Shown here piece after piece: positions 7,397-15,502 of a stretch of DNA of 64,000 nt. The stretch is from CAXBCP01 sp963974055. GTDB taxonomy: Bacteria; Pseudomonadota; Alphaproteobacteria; MPNO01; UBA830. Made by a program: the position numbers and the translations under genes. The notes under the pieces were generated by a model. That model ran no database searches, had not been told where the DNA came from, and saw nothing but the letters and a program-made list of their open reading frames with translations. The stretch is from contig CAXBCP010000014.1 in the NCBI GenBank assembly GCA_963974055.1, forward strand, positions 1 to 64,000. Direction: 5' to 3'. Every line of letters begins with the position of its first letter. Position 1 is the first letter of the stretch.

Positions 7397-8278
7397 CTAT
7401 TCTTCCTCGGCCAGGCGGGCGCCCCGGGCACCAGCGACCTCGGGCATCTGCATGACGGTGCGCAACCGCTCGACATACAACGCGCCCTCTTCCGAATACC
7501 GCCCAAGGGACCCCGCCAATGCGATCGCATCGAGTGCCCGTCCGTTGCCGCGCATCTCCGCACGCATTGTACGAAACTGGGCATAGGCCTGGTGACTGTT
7601 GAGATTCCGCATATAGCCCAGCACGCTTCGCTGAATCGTGGCGAAAGCCTTCAGTGCGACCGCGCTATCGCCCTTGGCGGTGATCGCGTCGCCGCCAACC
7701 GGCGCGTGCTGGCCGAAAAGCGCATTCGCCACGCGGGCGAAACGCGATGTCCCCCAACCGGATTCCTGGACCGCCTGTGCGATCGCCAGGCGGGGCGGCA
7801 CCACATCCACGCGCAGCAACAGGTCTTCAAACGCGAGCGGCTTGGTGCGATAGATCTCGGCCAGCCGTTTCAGCCATTTCCGGTCGCGGCCGCCAAAGGT
7901 CTTTTCGGCCCGGTGCGCAGCCTGGAGACGCAACAAACGCGCCCTGTCTTCGCGCAGGCGGTCATTGGCCCGCAAAACGTGCGGCAATACGATTGAGACG
8001 AACAGGGCCTTTCGGCGGTCGGTATTCGTGACGTTTTTCAGGTCCCCGGGCAGTTCCGCCAGGAAAACCTTCGGAATTCTGGCGACACCGGATGCAATGG
8101 CCGCTTCTGGATCGAAGCCCTCGTTTTTGAACGCATCTATCGCTTCGCGGACCGTGCCGGCACTGATGGTCGTCCATCCGCGCGATCTGCTCTCGGACAC
8201 CAGGCTATGTGCCAGCCAGACGGGCAAGCCGACGACAAAGACCCCGGCTGCGATCAAAGCGATACTATTCCGGTTCAT
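7397..8278 (-). CDS. Bax-like glucosaminidase domain protein
   Basis: A 293-residue protein with one N-terminal hydrophobic segment (residues about 7-25) acting as signal anchor, then a periplasmic domain. The motif AIAQAVQESGWGTSRFA near residue 171 holds the conserved Glu of the Bax / glucosaminidase (GH73-like) fold, which cuts peptidoglycan glycan strands. The phrases NALFGQHAPV and FATIQRSVLGYMRNLNSHQAY support Bax rather than flagellar FlgJ. Its start overlaps the end of the upstream MgtC-like gene by 14 bp, so the two are probably translated from one transcript. A role in wall remodelling is likely; the physiological trigger is not visible. Confidence 0.85.
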   Translation of the reverse strand: MNRNSIALIAAGVFVVGLPVWLAHSLVSESRSRGWTTISAGTVREAIDAFKNEGFDPEAAIASGVARIPKVFLAELPGDLKNVTNTDRRKALFVSIVLPHVLRANDRLREDRARLLRLQAAHRAEKTFGGRDRKWLKRLAEIYRTKPLAFEDLLLRVDVVPPRLAIAQAVQESGWGTSRFARVANALFGQHAPVGGDAITAKGDSAVALKAFATIQRSVLGYMRNLNSHQAYAQFRTMRAEMRGNGRALDAIALAGSLGRYSEEGALYVERLRTVMQMPEVAGARGARLAEEE

Positions 8279-8771
8279 CGTGTCCCTTCTCCGGCCGTTC
8301 GGCGCTGGTCGATTTTTCGACGCGATCCATGATCATACCTTCGAGACGGCCGATAACATAGACGATCGCCACCACGATCACCGTGAGCAGTACCGCGAAA
8401 TCCACAAACCCGATGCCGCTCGCGATCCCGATAGCCCCGGCAACCCAGATGGATGCGCCGGTCGTCAGGCCCGTGACCTCGCGCCCGCCCTGGATGATCG
8501 CCCCGGCGCCGAGAAACCCGATACCGCCGATAATGCCCTGGATAATCCGTGTCGGATCGGCGGAAGCCTGATCGATCACCTTCAGCGGCCCAAGCGCCAG
8601 TTCGAGAGTCAGGATCATGAAGGCGGCAGACCCGGTCGCCACCAGCATATGAGTCCGGATTCCGGCGGGCTTGTGACGGAATTCGCGTTCGAATCCGACG
8701 ACCATGCCGAGCGCTGCGGCGATAAGCAGCCGCGAGCCGGCTTCCCAGATGGGCATTTCGACAAAAACCAT
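8265..8771 (-). CDS. MgtC/SapB family membrane protein
   Basis: A 168-residue inner-membrane protein with about four to five transmembrane segments. Conserved MgtC/SapB blocks are visible: GMVVGFEREFRHKPAGIRTHMLVATGSA near the N terminus and GIIGGIGFLGAGAI with TGLTTGASIWVAGAIGIASG in the middle. The family is linked to magnesium limitation and to modulation of the F1Fo ATPase in pathogens; in free-living bacteria the role is less clear. The ATG at 8756 (MPIWEAG) is an alternative start. The gene overlaps the following Bax-like gene by 14 bp, suggesting a small envelope operon. Confidence 0.9.
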   Translation of the reverse strand: MVFVEMPIWEAGSRLLIAAALGMVVGFEREFRHKPAGIRTHMLVATGSAAFMILTLELALGPLKVIDQASADPTRIIQGIIGGIGFLGAGAIIQGGREVTGLTTGASIWVAGAIGIASGIGFVDFAVLLTVIVVAIVYVIGRLEGMIMDRVEKSTSAERPEKGHDEPE

Positions 8772-8857
8772 TGTTCAGCACATAGGGCTTTCGCCGACAA
8801 AACTCAACTTAGCGACGTATGCACGCCGGGTTCCGAACCGGATAGGCCAGAGCGTCC

Positions 8858-10288
8858 TCAGTCCAGAAACGTGAACGGCGTCGTATCGCGGCGATGTTCG
8901 TCGACGATCAGCTTGCGGTTAATCGGCGGAAGGGCCCGCTCACTGCAATCGGGACGTTCGCACAATCGGCAATTTATCCCGATGGGTGTCACCGCCCCTT
9001 CGTTCGCCGGATCGCACCCGTCGGCATAAACCACCCGGCGGGCATGGGCGATGTCGAAGCCGAGACCGAGCGCCAGCAACCGGTCGGCGGCGGTTCCTGC
9101 CGCCCCGCTCCGCTCGACCGAGCGCGATATGCTGAAATAGGTCTCGCCGCCCGGCATGCGGACGACCTGTGTAAATATCCGCCCCGGTATCTGAAAGGCG
9201 CGATGCACGTTCCAGCGCGGACAGGCGCCGCCCAGCCGCGCAAACTGGAATGTACCCGCGCTGAACCGCTTCGATACATTTCCTGCCGCGTCGATACGGA
9301 TAAGAAAGAACGGTATTCCCTTCGAGCCCGGCCGCTGCATGGTCGTCAGCCGGTGACAGACCTGTTCGAAACTGGCGCCGAAGCGGCGCGCGATCAGATC
9401 TATGTCGTATCGCAGGCTCTCCGCGGCTGCGAGCATCCGGTCATACGGCATCATCACCGCAGCGGCATAGTAATTGGCAAGATGTGCGCGGGCGAGACGA
9501 CGCGCCACGTCGGTCCCGAATCCGCCATCGTCGATCATCCGGTCCAGAATATCGCGGCATTCCAGCAGGCAGATTTCGACCGCGAGCTGAAACACACGTC
9601 CCGATTCCGTCAGGACTTCGGACAGCAACACGCGGCGGCGATGACGGTCGTAGCGGCGCAGGGTGTCCGGCATCACATCGACGGGCACCACATTGACCCC
9701 GACCTGAAGCGCACCGGTCAGATGCCCGGACAGCCCCGCGAACATCGACTCGCGCACGAGGGCAGCACGGTCGTGCAGCGATTCAGCCGCTTCCTCGAGT
9801 TCGGGATAGTGATTCCCGTGCCGGGTAAGAAAATCGCGGACTTCTTCGACCGGCGACCGCAATACGTCCCTGGACAAACCGCCCCCGTCGCCGGCGAGCT
9901 GTTCGGCAAGTTCGGACGCGTTGTCGCCGGCTTCCCGCCAGGCATGAAAAAGCTGGTTGATCGCTTCCGCCGCTGCCGGACTGGCCGCCGCCATGTCCTT
10001 GATCTCCGCATCGCTGATCCGGTTGTCGAACAATGGATCGCGAAACACTTCCTGCAATTGCGTCATCGCGCGTGCTTCGCCGCTGCCGGAAAATTCCTTC
10101 AGGTCGATTTCGTAGGCGTCGGCGAGTTTCAGAAGGGTCTGCGCTGTCAACGGACGCTGATTCCGCTCGATCAGATTCAGGTAACTGGTCGAAATCCCGA
10201 GGTCGTCCGCCATTCGGGCCTGGGTAAGCCCCCGTTCCGTCCGTACGCGCCGGATCCGCTGCCCGGCAAAAAGTTTCTGGTCTTCCAT
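8858..10288 (-). CDS. ScfR/RamB-type short-chain fatty acyl transcriptional regulator
   Basis: A 476-residue regulator. The N-terminal Xre-type helix-turn-helix (about residues 9-66: GLTQARMADDLGISTSYLNLIERNQRPL) is followed by a long sensor domain. The C-terminal signature INCRLCERPDCSERALPPINRKL carries three Cys and is typical of the ScfR/MccR/RamB family. These proteins sense short-chain acyl-CoA or acetate status and control glyoxylate-shunt or propionyl-CoA genes. It is divergently transcribed from isocitrate lyase across a 222-bp AT-rich gap, the expected arrangement for a direct regulator of aceA. The start at 10288 places the helix-turn-helix at the usual distance, although the ribosome binding site is weak. 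Confidence 0.88.
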   Translation of the reverse strand: MEDQKLFAGQRIRRVRTERGLTQARMADDLGISTSYLNLIERNQRPLTAQTLLKLADAYEIDLKEFSGSGEARAMTQLQEVFRDPLFDNRISDAEIKDMAAASPAAAEAINQLFHAWREAGDNASELAEQLAGDGGGLSRDVLRSPVEEVRDFLTRHGNHYPELEEAAESLHDRAALVRESMFAGLSGHLTGALQVGVNVVPVDVMPDTLRRYDRHRRRVLLSEVLTESGRVFQLAVEICLLECRDILDRMIDDGGFGTDVARRLARAHLANYYAAAVMMPYDRMLAAAESLRYDIDLIARRFGASFEQVCHRLTTMQRPGSKGIPFFLIRIDAAGNVSKRFSAGTFQFARLGGACPRWNVHRAFQIPGRIFTQVVRMPGGETYFSISRSVERSGAAGTAADRLLALGLGFDIAHARRVVYADGCDPANEGAVTPIGINCRLCERPDCSERALPPINRKLIVDEHRRDTTPFTFLD

Positions 10289-10510
10289 ATCGACATCCGC
10301 AAAGTGTTGAAGGGATTGGTCTTTTCCTGATTTCCACGTCTATGTCTCATACAATATTTACAAAATTACAATTCACACACAGACATTATATTCTCAAATA
10401 ACCCTTTTATAACAATAGTTTGTAGATATATTTTTTCGTTCAGTCAATATTGTCATCACAAGATACAGACGAAACGAACCCTCTTAATCCTTCATGCTGG
10501 AGACCATACG
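10289..10510. promoter_or_regulatory. Divergent control region between ScfR-like regulator and aceA
   Basis: This 222-bp gap is strikingly AT-rich between about 10340 and 10460 compared with the GC-rich genes on both sides. It contains ATTTACAAAATTACAA near 10357-10372, loosely like the AT-rich, TTTGCAAA-type half sites bound by RamB. The aceA ribosome binding site is GGAG at 10499-10502. No stronger operator can be called by eye. Confidence 0.55.
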
Positions 10511-11860
10511 ATGACCGACAATAACTTTGACAGGTTCCACCGCGATCTGCCCGCCGATCTCCCGACCGGACGGTTCGATGGCATCAAACGCGATTACTCG
10601 ACGGAAGACGTCGCCCGTCTGCGGGGCTCGGTCGCCGTCCGCCACACGCTCGCCGAAAACGGTGCGAACCGGCTTTGGGACCTTCTCCACAACAGCGATT
10701 CCGTTCGCGCACTGGGCGCCATGACAGGCAACCAGGCGATGCAGATGGTCCGCGCGGGGCTGGACGCCATCTATCTGTCGGGCTGGCAGGTCGCCGCCGA
10801 TTCGAATGTCGCGGGGGCCATGTATCCTGACCAGAGCCTGTACCCGGCCAATTCCGGCCCCGAACTCTGCGCCCGGATCAACCGCACGTTCCAGCGCGCG
10901 GACCAGATCCAGCATATGGAGAACGAAGGCCGCCAGGGCGAGAACGACATTCACTGGTTCGCGCCGATCGTCGCAGACGCCGAAGCCGGGTTCGGCGGCC
11001 CTCTGAACGCTTTCGAGATCATGAAGTCCTATATCGAAGCCGGGGCGGCAGGCGTTCACTACGAGGACCAGCTGGCGTCGGAAAAGAAATGCGGCCATCT
11101 CGGCGGCAAGGTCCTGATCCCGACCCAGGCCCACATCCGGAACCTGAATGCGGCGCGGCTTGCAGCGGACGTCATGGGCACCTCGACGCTTGTCATGGCC
11201 CGGACGGACGCGGAATCGGCGAAACTGATCACCAGCGATATCGACGAACGGGACCGCCCCTTCCTGACCGGCGAACGGACACCGGAAGGGTATTTCCGCC
11301 TGAAAGACGGCACCGGCCTCGCACATTGCATCGCCCGCGGACTGTCCTTCGCACCCTATGCCGATCTGCTGTGGTGGGAAACATCGAAGCCGGACCTGGG
11401 CGAAGCGCGCGCCTTTGCGGAAGCCGTCCACCGCGAATTCCCGGGCAAAATGCTGGCCTATAACTGCTCACCGTCCTTCAACTGGAAGGCCAATCTGGAC
11501 GAAGCAACGATCGCCACATATCAGACGGAACTCGCGGCGATGGGCTACCGCTTCCAGTTCGTTACCCTGGCCGGCTTCCACCAGCTGAATCTCGGCATGT
11601 TCAACCTGGCCGGCGGATATCGCGACCGCGGCATGGCCGCCTATTCCGAGCTGCAACAAGCGGAATTCAGTGCGGAAACGGCAGGCTACACCGCCACCCG
11701 GCATCAGCGTGAAGTCGGTACGGGATATTTCGACGCCGTTTCGCAGGCCATTTCCGGCGGCGAGGCGTCGACGACCGCCCTCGGAGAATCAACGGAGACC
11801 GCGCAGTTCGAAGATGCCGCTGCCGCATCGACGACTGCGCAGGCTGTCGCCACAGAGTAA
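10511..11860 (+). CDS. aceA: Isocitrate lyase
   Basis: A 449-residue isocitrate lyase, which splits isocitrate into succinate and glyoxylate at the head of the glyoxylate shunt. The catalytic signature KKCGHL places the active-site Cys at residue 194. Other diagnostic blocks are WQVAADSN, HWFAPIVADAEAGFGG, MARTDAESA and NCSPSFNW. The protein ends in an Ala/Thr/Ser-rich tail (EDAAAASTTAQAVATE) that extends past the usual TETAQF end by about 16 residues. The ScfR-like regulator is divergent from it, so induction on acetate or fatty acids is expected. Malate synthase is not in the window. Confidence 0.97.
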   Translation: MTDNNFDRFHRDLPADLPTGRFDGIKRDYSTEDVARLRGSVAVRHTLAENGANRLWDLLHNSDSVRALGAMTGNQAMQMVRAGLDAIYLSGWQVAADSNVAGAMYPDQSLYPANSGPELCARINRTFQRADQIQHMENEGRQGENDIHWFAPIVADAEAGFGGPLNAFEIMKSYIEAGAAGVHYEDQLASEKKCGHLGGKVLIPTQAHIRNLNAARLAADVMGTSTLVMARTDAESAKLITSDIDERDRPFLTGERTPEGYFRLKDGTGLAHCIARGLSFAPYADLLWWETSKPDLGEARAFAEAVHREFPGKMLAYNCSPSFNWKANLDEATIATYQTELAAMGYRFQFVTLAGFHQLNLGMFNLAGGYRDRGMAAYSELQQAEFSAETAGYTATRHQREVGTGYFDAVSQAISGGEASTTALGESTETAQFEDAAAASTTAQAVATE

Positions 11861-11914
11861 CCGGACAGAACACATACCTGACCACGATATCTATTTTTCA
11901 AGAGGAACAGACCA

Positions 11915-12109
11915 ATGCAGACCAACAGACGTTACTGGATCATCGGCGGCGAATACGAAGACACCCGCTTCGAGAATATGCGCCGCGGCTCTCACGACGT
12001 GATCGGCCCCTTCGAGGACCGCGACCTTGCCGAGCGGACTTGGCGCGGCATATCGGACAAAGCGCAATCGCCACGCACGCGATACACGATTGCCGTCGAC
12101 CCCGCCTGA
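11915..12109 (+). CDS. DUF4170 domain-containing small protein
   Basis: A 64-residue soluble protein starting at 11915 behind AGAGGA. The pattern RYWIIGGEYEDTRFE...GPFEDRDLAERTWR matches DUF4170, a small family found mainly in alphaproteobacteria with no known function. It lies 54 bp after aceA in the same direction and before a strong terminator at 12140-12174, so it is probably the second gene of the aceA transcript. Confidence 0.8.
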   Translation: MQTNRRYWIIGGEYEDTRFENMRRGSHDVIGPFEDRDLAERTWRGISDKAQSPRTRYTIAVDPA

Positions 12110-12139
12110 CGATACAGGAAAAGAAACGAAGGTGAGGAC

Positions 12140-12174
12140 GGGGCTCGCGCCACAATAGCGCGGGCCCCTTTTTC
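12140..12174 (+). terminator. Intrinsic terminator after aceA-DUF4170
   Basis: GGGGCTCGCGC (12140-12150) pairs with GCGCGGGCCCC (12158-12168), with one G-U pair and a 7-base loop, and is followed by TTTTT. It lies 31 bp after the DUF4170 stop codon, in the right place to end the aceA transcript. Confidence 0.88.
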
Positions 12175-12263
12175 GTACCGGCAATCCGGCGGCGACCGCC
12201 CGCCTGATGACACGCGCGCCCCGACATGCTTTCCTTCCCGCTACCGAAACAGGGAGAAACATC

Positions 12264-12662
12264 ATGAAACGTGAATTCGTCCACGGCACCTGGCAGAAGA
12301 ACCGCTCCTTTTCACCTGCGGTCATTACCCAGGGCAGCGATCAGCGCATTATCTGGCTGGCGGGATACGGGGCGCCGCAAACTCCGGACGGCGTTTCTCT
12401 CGCCGGCGATTTCGAGGCGCAAACGCGTCAGTCTTTCGCCAATATCGCCGCGTTTCTCGAAAAATCCGGCGCAACCCTCGCCGATATTGTGCAGATGACC
12501 GTCTTCATCATCGATTCCCGCTATGGCAACCAGTTCACAGACCTGCGAAAGGAATTTTTCCCGGACGGCAACTTCCCCGGCAGCGCCATGATCACGGCGG
12601 CGGGTTTCGCCCAGCCCGAAATGATGGTGGAAATTCAGGCCATCGCCGTCGTCGAGGGCTGA
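12264..12662 (+). CDS. RidA family protein
   Basis: A 132-residue RidA/YjgF-like protein. The core reads SFANIAAFLEKSGATLADIVQMTVFIID, followed by MITAAGFAQPEMMVEIQAIAVVE, the conserved C-terminal strand of the family. RidA proteins hydrolyse reactive enamine/imine intermediates; divergent members act in catabolic pathways. The typical Arg of true RidA (the S-R-P-x motif near the centre) is not obvious: the segment reads FPGSAMITAAGF, so this may be an Rid subgroup with another activity. ATG at 12264 follows AGGGAG. It stands alone, convergent with the LysR gene. Confidence 0.82.
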   Translation: MKREFVHGTWQKNRSFSPAVITQGSDQRIIWLAGYGAPQTPDGVSLAGDFEAQTRQSFANIAAFLEKSGATLADIVQMTVFIIDSRYGNQFTDLRKEFFPDGNFPGSAMITAAGFAQPEMMVEIQAIAVVEG

Positions 12663-12693
12663 CACTATCCGGCAGGTAATGCACAGCGGTTGA

Positions 12694-13629
12694 TTATTCG
12701 GCGCGTTGCCGGCCAAGCTCACGCAGTATTTCGATCAGGGAACTCATCGCCGGCGTGACGGTACCGTGCTCACGCAGGGTAAAGCCGATCGACCGCGCGC
12801 CCGAATGCCACCGGAGCGGCAGCGTACACAGCACGCCGCGTTCGATCTCAGTGGCGAAAAGTTCAGGTGGATTGGCGCACACGAAATCGCCGGACAGCAG
12901 CAACCCCTTTACGCATAGCATCGAGTCCGTTTCGACCGCAAACCGGGGTGGATCACTGCCCTCGAAGCGAAACTCGTTGGCAACAAGCTGGCGGATCGTC
13001 GCAGAACCGCGCGCAATCACCCAGGTCTCGGAGGCCAGGTCGGCGAAGGTCAGACCGGTTTTCTGGGTGAGCGGGTGGTCGCCCCGGACGATGACCGACA
13101 ACGTATTCTGAAACAATACTTCCTCGACCAGATGTTCGTAAGAATCCGTCCCCCCGGCCAGCGTCCCGATAACGATATCGAGCTCGCCCCGGTCGAGCGC
13201 ACCGAGTTGCAAATCGAAGGCATCGTTGCGAACATCGACCGTCAGGCCGGGGCGCGCCGCATGAAGACGCGACACCGCGGGCCCGACCAGCGTCGCCATT
13301 CCGATCGGCGACGCGCCGATGGCAAGATGCCCGCCCTGGGCAAGACGCAGGTCCGACAGGTCGCGCGTAGCATGGCGCAGTTCGGCCTCGATGGTGCGGG
13401 CGTGGAGCGCAAGCGACCGGCCGAAACGTGTCGGTACAACCCCCCGACCGACCCGCGCCAGCAACTTGACGTCGAGAGCTTCCTCGAGCTGGCGCACAGA
13501 CCTCGTCAGGGCTGGCTGCGACACGTTGAGCGACCGCGCCGCAGCGGTGACGCCGCCATGATCGACCACGGCGAGCAGATCGAGCATCTGGCGTACGTTG
13601 AGATTTCGAATAGAGGATGAATCATGCAT
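12694..13629 (-). CDS. LysR family transcriptional regulator
   Basis: A 311-residue LysR-type regulator. The N-terminal winged helix-turn-helix reads LLAVVDHGGVTAAARSLNVSQPALTRSVRQLEEAL (about residues 17-51), followed by the linker helix and a two-lobed effector domain from about residue 95. It is divergent from the FAD monooxygenase gene at 13782, and an inverted repeat at 13634-13649 lies in the shared promoter. The usual logic of such pairs is that the regulator activates the divergent catabolic gene with a pathway intermediate as coinducer. The ligand is unknown. Confidence 0.92.
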   Translation of the reverse strand: MHDSSSIRNLNVRQMLDLLAVVDHGGVTAAARSLNVSQPALTRSVRQLEEALDVKLLARVGRGVVPTRFGRSLALHARTIEAELRHATRDLSDLRLAQGGHLAIGASPIGMATLVGPAVSRLHAARPGLTVDVRNDAFDLQLGALDRGELDIVIGTLAGGTDSYEHLVEEVLFQNTLSVIVRGDHPLTQKTGLTFADLASETWVIARGSATIRQLVANEFRFEGSDPPRFAVETDSMLCVKGLLLSGDFVCANPPELFATEIERGVLCTLPLRWHSGARSIGFTLREHGTVTPAMSSLIEILRELGRQRAE

Positions 13630-13633
13630 AATG

Positions 13634-13649
13634 CTGATAAGTTTATCAG
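13634..13649. promoter_or_regulatory. Inverted repeat in LysR / monooxygenase divergent promoter
   Basis: CTGATAA (13634-13640) and TTATCAG (13643-13649) are exact inverted copies with a 2-base spacer. The element begins 5 bp upstream of the LysR start codon and lies within the 152-bp divergent promoter region. Its position suits autoregulation by the LysR protein, which is inferred. Confidence 0.6.
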
Positions 13650-13781
13650 AAAACTATATTAGATTTAACATATGATTCCCGGCATGTTCCCCCGGCTTCG
13701 GAAAGACTCTGACGGAAAAAAAGGCCCTCGGGCCCAATGTCAGGGCAGCGGAGCGAGGCTCCACGGCTGGGAGGCGGCGCT

Positions 13782-15461
13782 ATGGCAGGCGCATACGACG
13801 TGCCGGTGCTTATCGTTGGCGGCGGTCCTGTTGGAATGGCGGTTGCGAACGAGCTCGGATATCAGGGCATAAAGACTCTTATCGTCGAGCGAAGAGATGG
13901 CACCGTCTCCCACCCTAAAATGAACATGATCTCCACGCGAACGATGGAATTTTGCCGTCGGTGGGGTATCGCGGATGAAATCCGCGGCGCGGGCTGGCCC
14001 TCCGGCCACCCCATGAACATCGCCTATGTGACCAGCCTTTCCGGATATCGCATATCCGGCTTCGAATATCCGTCCTACGACGACCGCCCGCCATGGCGAC
14101 ATACCCCCGAAGGCCACCAGCGCTGTTCGCAGCTGTTTTTCGACCCCGTTATCCAGCGCCGGGCCGAATCGTTCGATTGCGTCACCACCCGATACCGTAC
14201 GCTGTTCCGGTCGTTCGAACAGGACGATGCGGGCGTGACGGCCGTCATCGAGAACCGCGACACCGGCCGGCAGGAAACGATCCGCGCCCGATACATGGTC
14301 GCGTGCGACGGCGCAGACAGCCCGGTGCGCGAAACCCTGGGTATCAACATCGACGGCGATGCCCCGCTCTCCTTCGACATCAACATGTTCTTCGAGAGCC
14401 AGGACGTTATGCGGTTTCACCGGAAACATCAGGCGATTATGTACTGGTTGTACGGCGCGGACGGTTTCTGGGGCCAGTTCATCGCCGTCGATGGCCGCGG
14501 CCTGTGGCGACTGTCGATGGTGACCCCCGAACTGATCACGGATACCGAAAACTTCGATGCCCATACCTGGATTCGCCGGGCGCTGGGATCGGACGATATC
14601 GACTATGAACTGAAGTCCATTCTGCCCTGGGAACGTCACCGCCGGGTCGCGGACCGGTACCATGTCGGGCGCGTGTTCCTGGCCGGAGACGCCGTCCACC
14701 AGTATTCGCCGACCGGCGGCCTCGGGATGAATACCGGTATTCAGGAAGCGGTCGATATCGCCTGGAAGCTGGCGGCCGTTCTGAATGGCTGGGGCGGCGA
14801 CCGGTTGCTCGACAGCTATTTCGCCGACCGCCAGCCGGTCGCCATTCGTAACAACGAGGAAGCGACCGCCAATTTCAAAAAACTGGTCGATCTGCCCTCC
14901 GGCACCGCTATCGACGAGGACACCGCCGAGGGCGAAGCCCTGCGGGAGAGCGCGCGGCACGTGATCGAGACCGGCGGCTATAACGAAGAATACGAGCAGG
15001 AAGGCATAACGGTCGGCTATCGCTACGATACATCGTCGGTCTGCGTCGATGACGGCAGCGGGTTTCCCCCGCTGACCATTGTCGAATACGAACAATCCGC
15101 ACGCCCCGGCGCGCGCGCCCCACATGTCCCGCTCGCCGACGGACGCTCTACCCTTGATCTGTTCGGCGCCGGGTTCACGTTGCTGCGTCTCGGCCCCTCG
15201 GCCCCCGACGCCCGCAGTCTGACCGAGGCGGCAGCGGACTGCGGCATGCCGTTGACGGTCGCGCACGTGGATGCGGCAGATTCCGCGCAGATTTACGAAT
15301 GCACTCTCTGCCTTGTGCGCCCGGACGGCCACGTCGCCTGGCGCGGCAATGCCGATCCTGATAACGCGTCAGCCATCATCGATGCCGTTCGCGGCGCCGG
15401 AACGCATGGGCTGCGCATGAATGCGGATGCGTTTGCAGAAAACGGACAGGCAGCCGCGTAG
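13782..15461 (+). CDS. FAD-dependent aromatic monooxygenase (MhpA/PheA-like)
   Basis: A 559-residue class A flavoprotein hydroxylase. The FAD dinucleotide fold VGGGPVG occupies about residues 12-18, the ACDGADSPVR motif binds FAD and NAD(P)H, and FLAGDAVHQYSPTGGLGMNTGIQEA is the ribityl-binding GD motif. The C-terminal thioredoxin-like domain ends with LVRPDGHVAWRG, as in MhpA and related phenol or polyketide hydroxylases. ATG at 13782 follows GGAGG; the upstream in-frame start at 13737 is less well placed. It is divergent from LysR and probably under its control. It shares plan and C-terminal motif with the monooxygenase at 21646-23253. The aromatic substrate is not known. Confidence 0.9.
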   Translation: MAGAYDVPVLIVGGGPVGMAVANELGYQGIKTLIVERRDGTVSHPKMNMISTRTMEFCRRWGIADEIRGAGWPSGHPMNIAYVTSLSGYRISGFEYPSYDDRPPWRHTPEGHQRCSQLFFDPVIQRRAESFDCVTTRYRTLFRSFEQDDAGVTAVIENRDTGRQETIRARYMVACDGADSPVRETLGINIDGDAPLSFDINMFFESQDVMRFHRKHQAIMYWLYGADGFWGQFIAVDGRGLWRLSMVTPELITDTENFDAHTWIRRALGSDDIDYELKSILPWERHRRVADRYHVGRVFLAGDAVHQYSPTGGLGMNTGIQEAVDIAWKLAAVLNGWGGDRLLDSYFADRQPVAIRNNEEATANFKKLVDLPSGTAIDEDTAEGEALRESARHVIETGGYNEEYEQEGITVGYRYDTSSVCVDDGSGFPPLTIVEYEQSARPGARAPHVPLADGRSTLDLFGAGFTLLRLGPSAPDARSLTEAAADCGMPLTVAHVDAADSAQIYECTLCLVRPDGHVAWRGNADPDNASAIIDAVRGAGTHGLRMNADAFAENGQAAA

Positions 15462-15502
15462 GTCGGGATTAGCCGACGATATTGTAATTTGCCGGCCGGA
15501 AC

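Noticed and set aside
13740..15332. A 530-codon minus-strand open frame
   Set aside because: It is antisense to the FAD monooxygenase at 13782-15461, which carries all FAD motifs.
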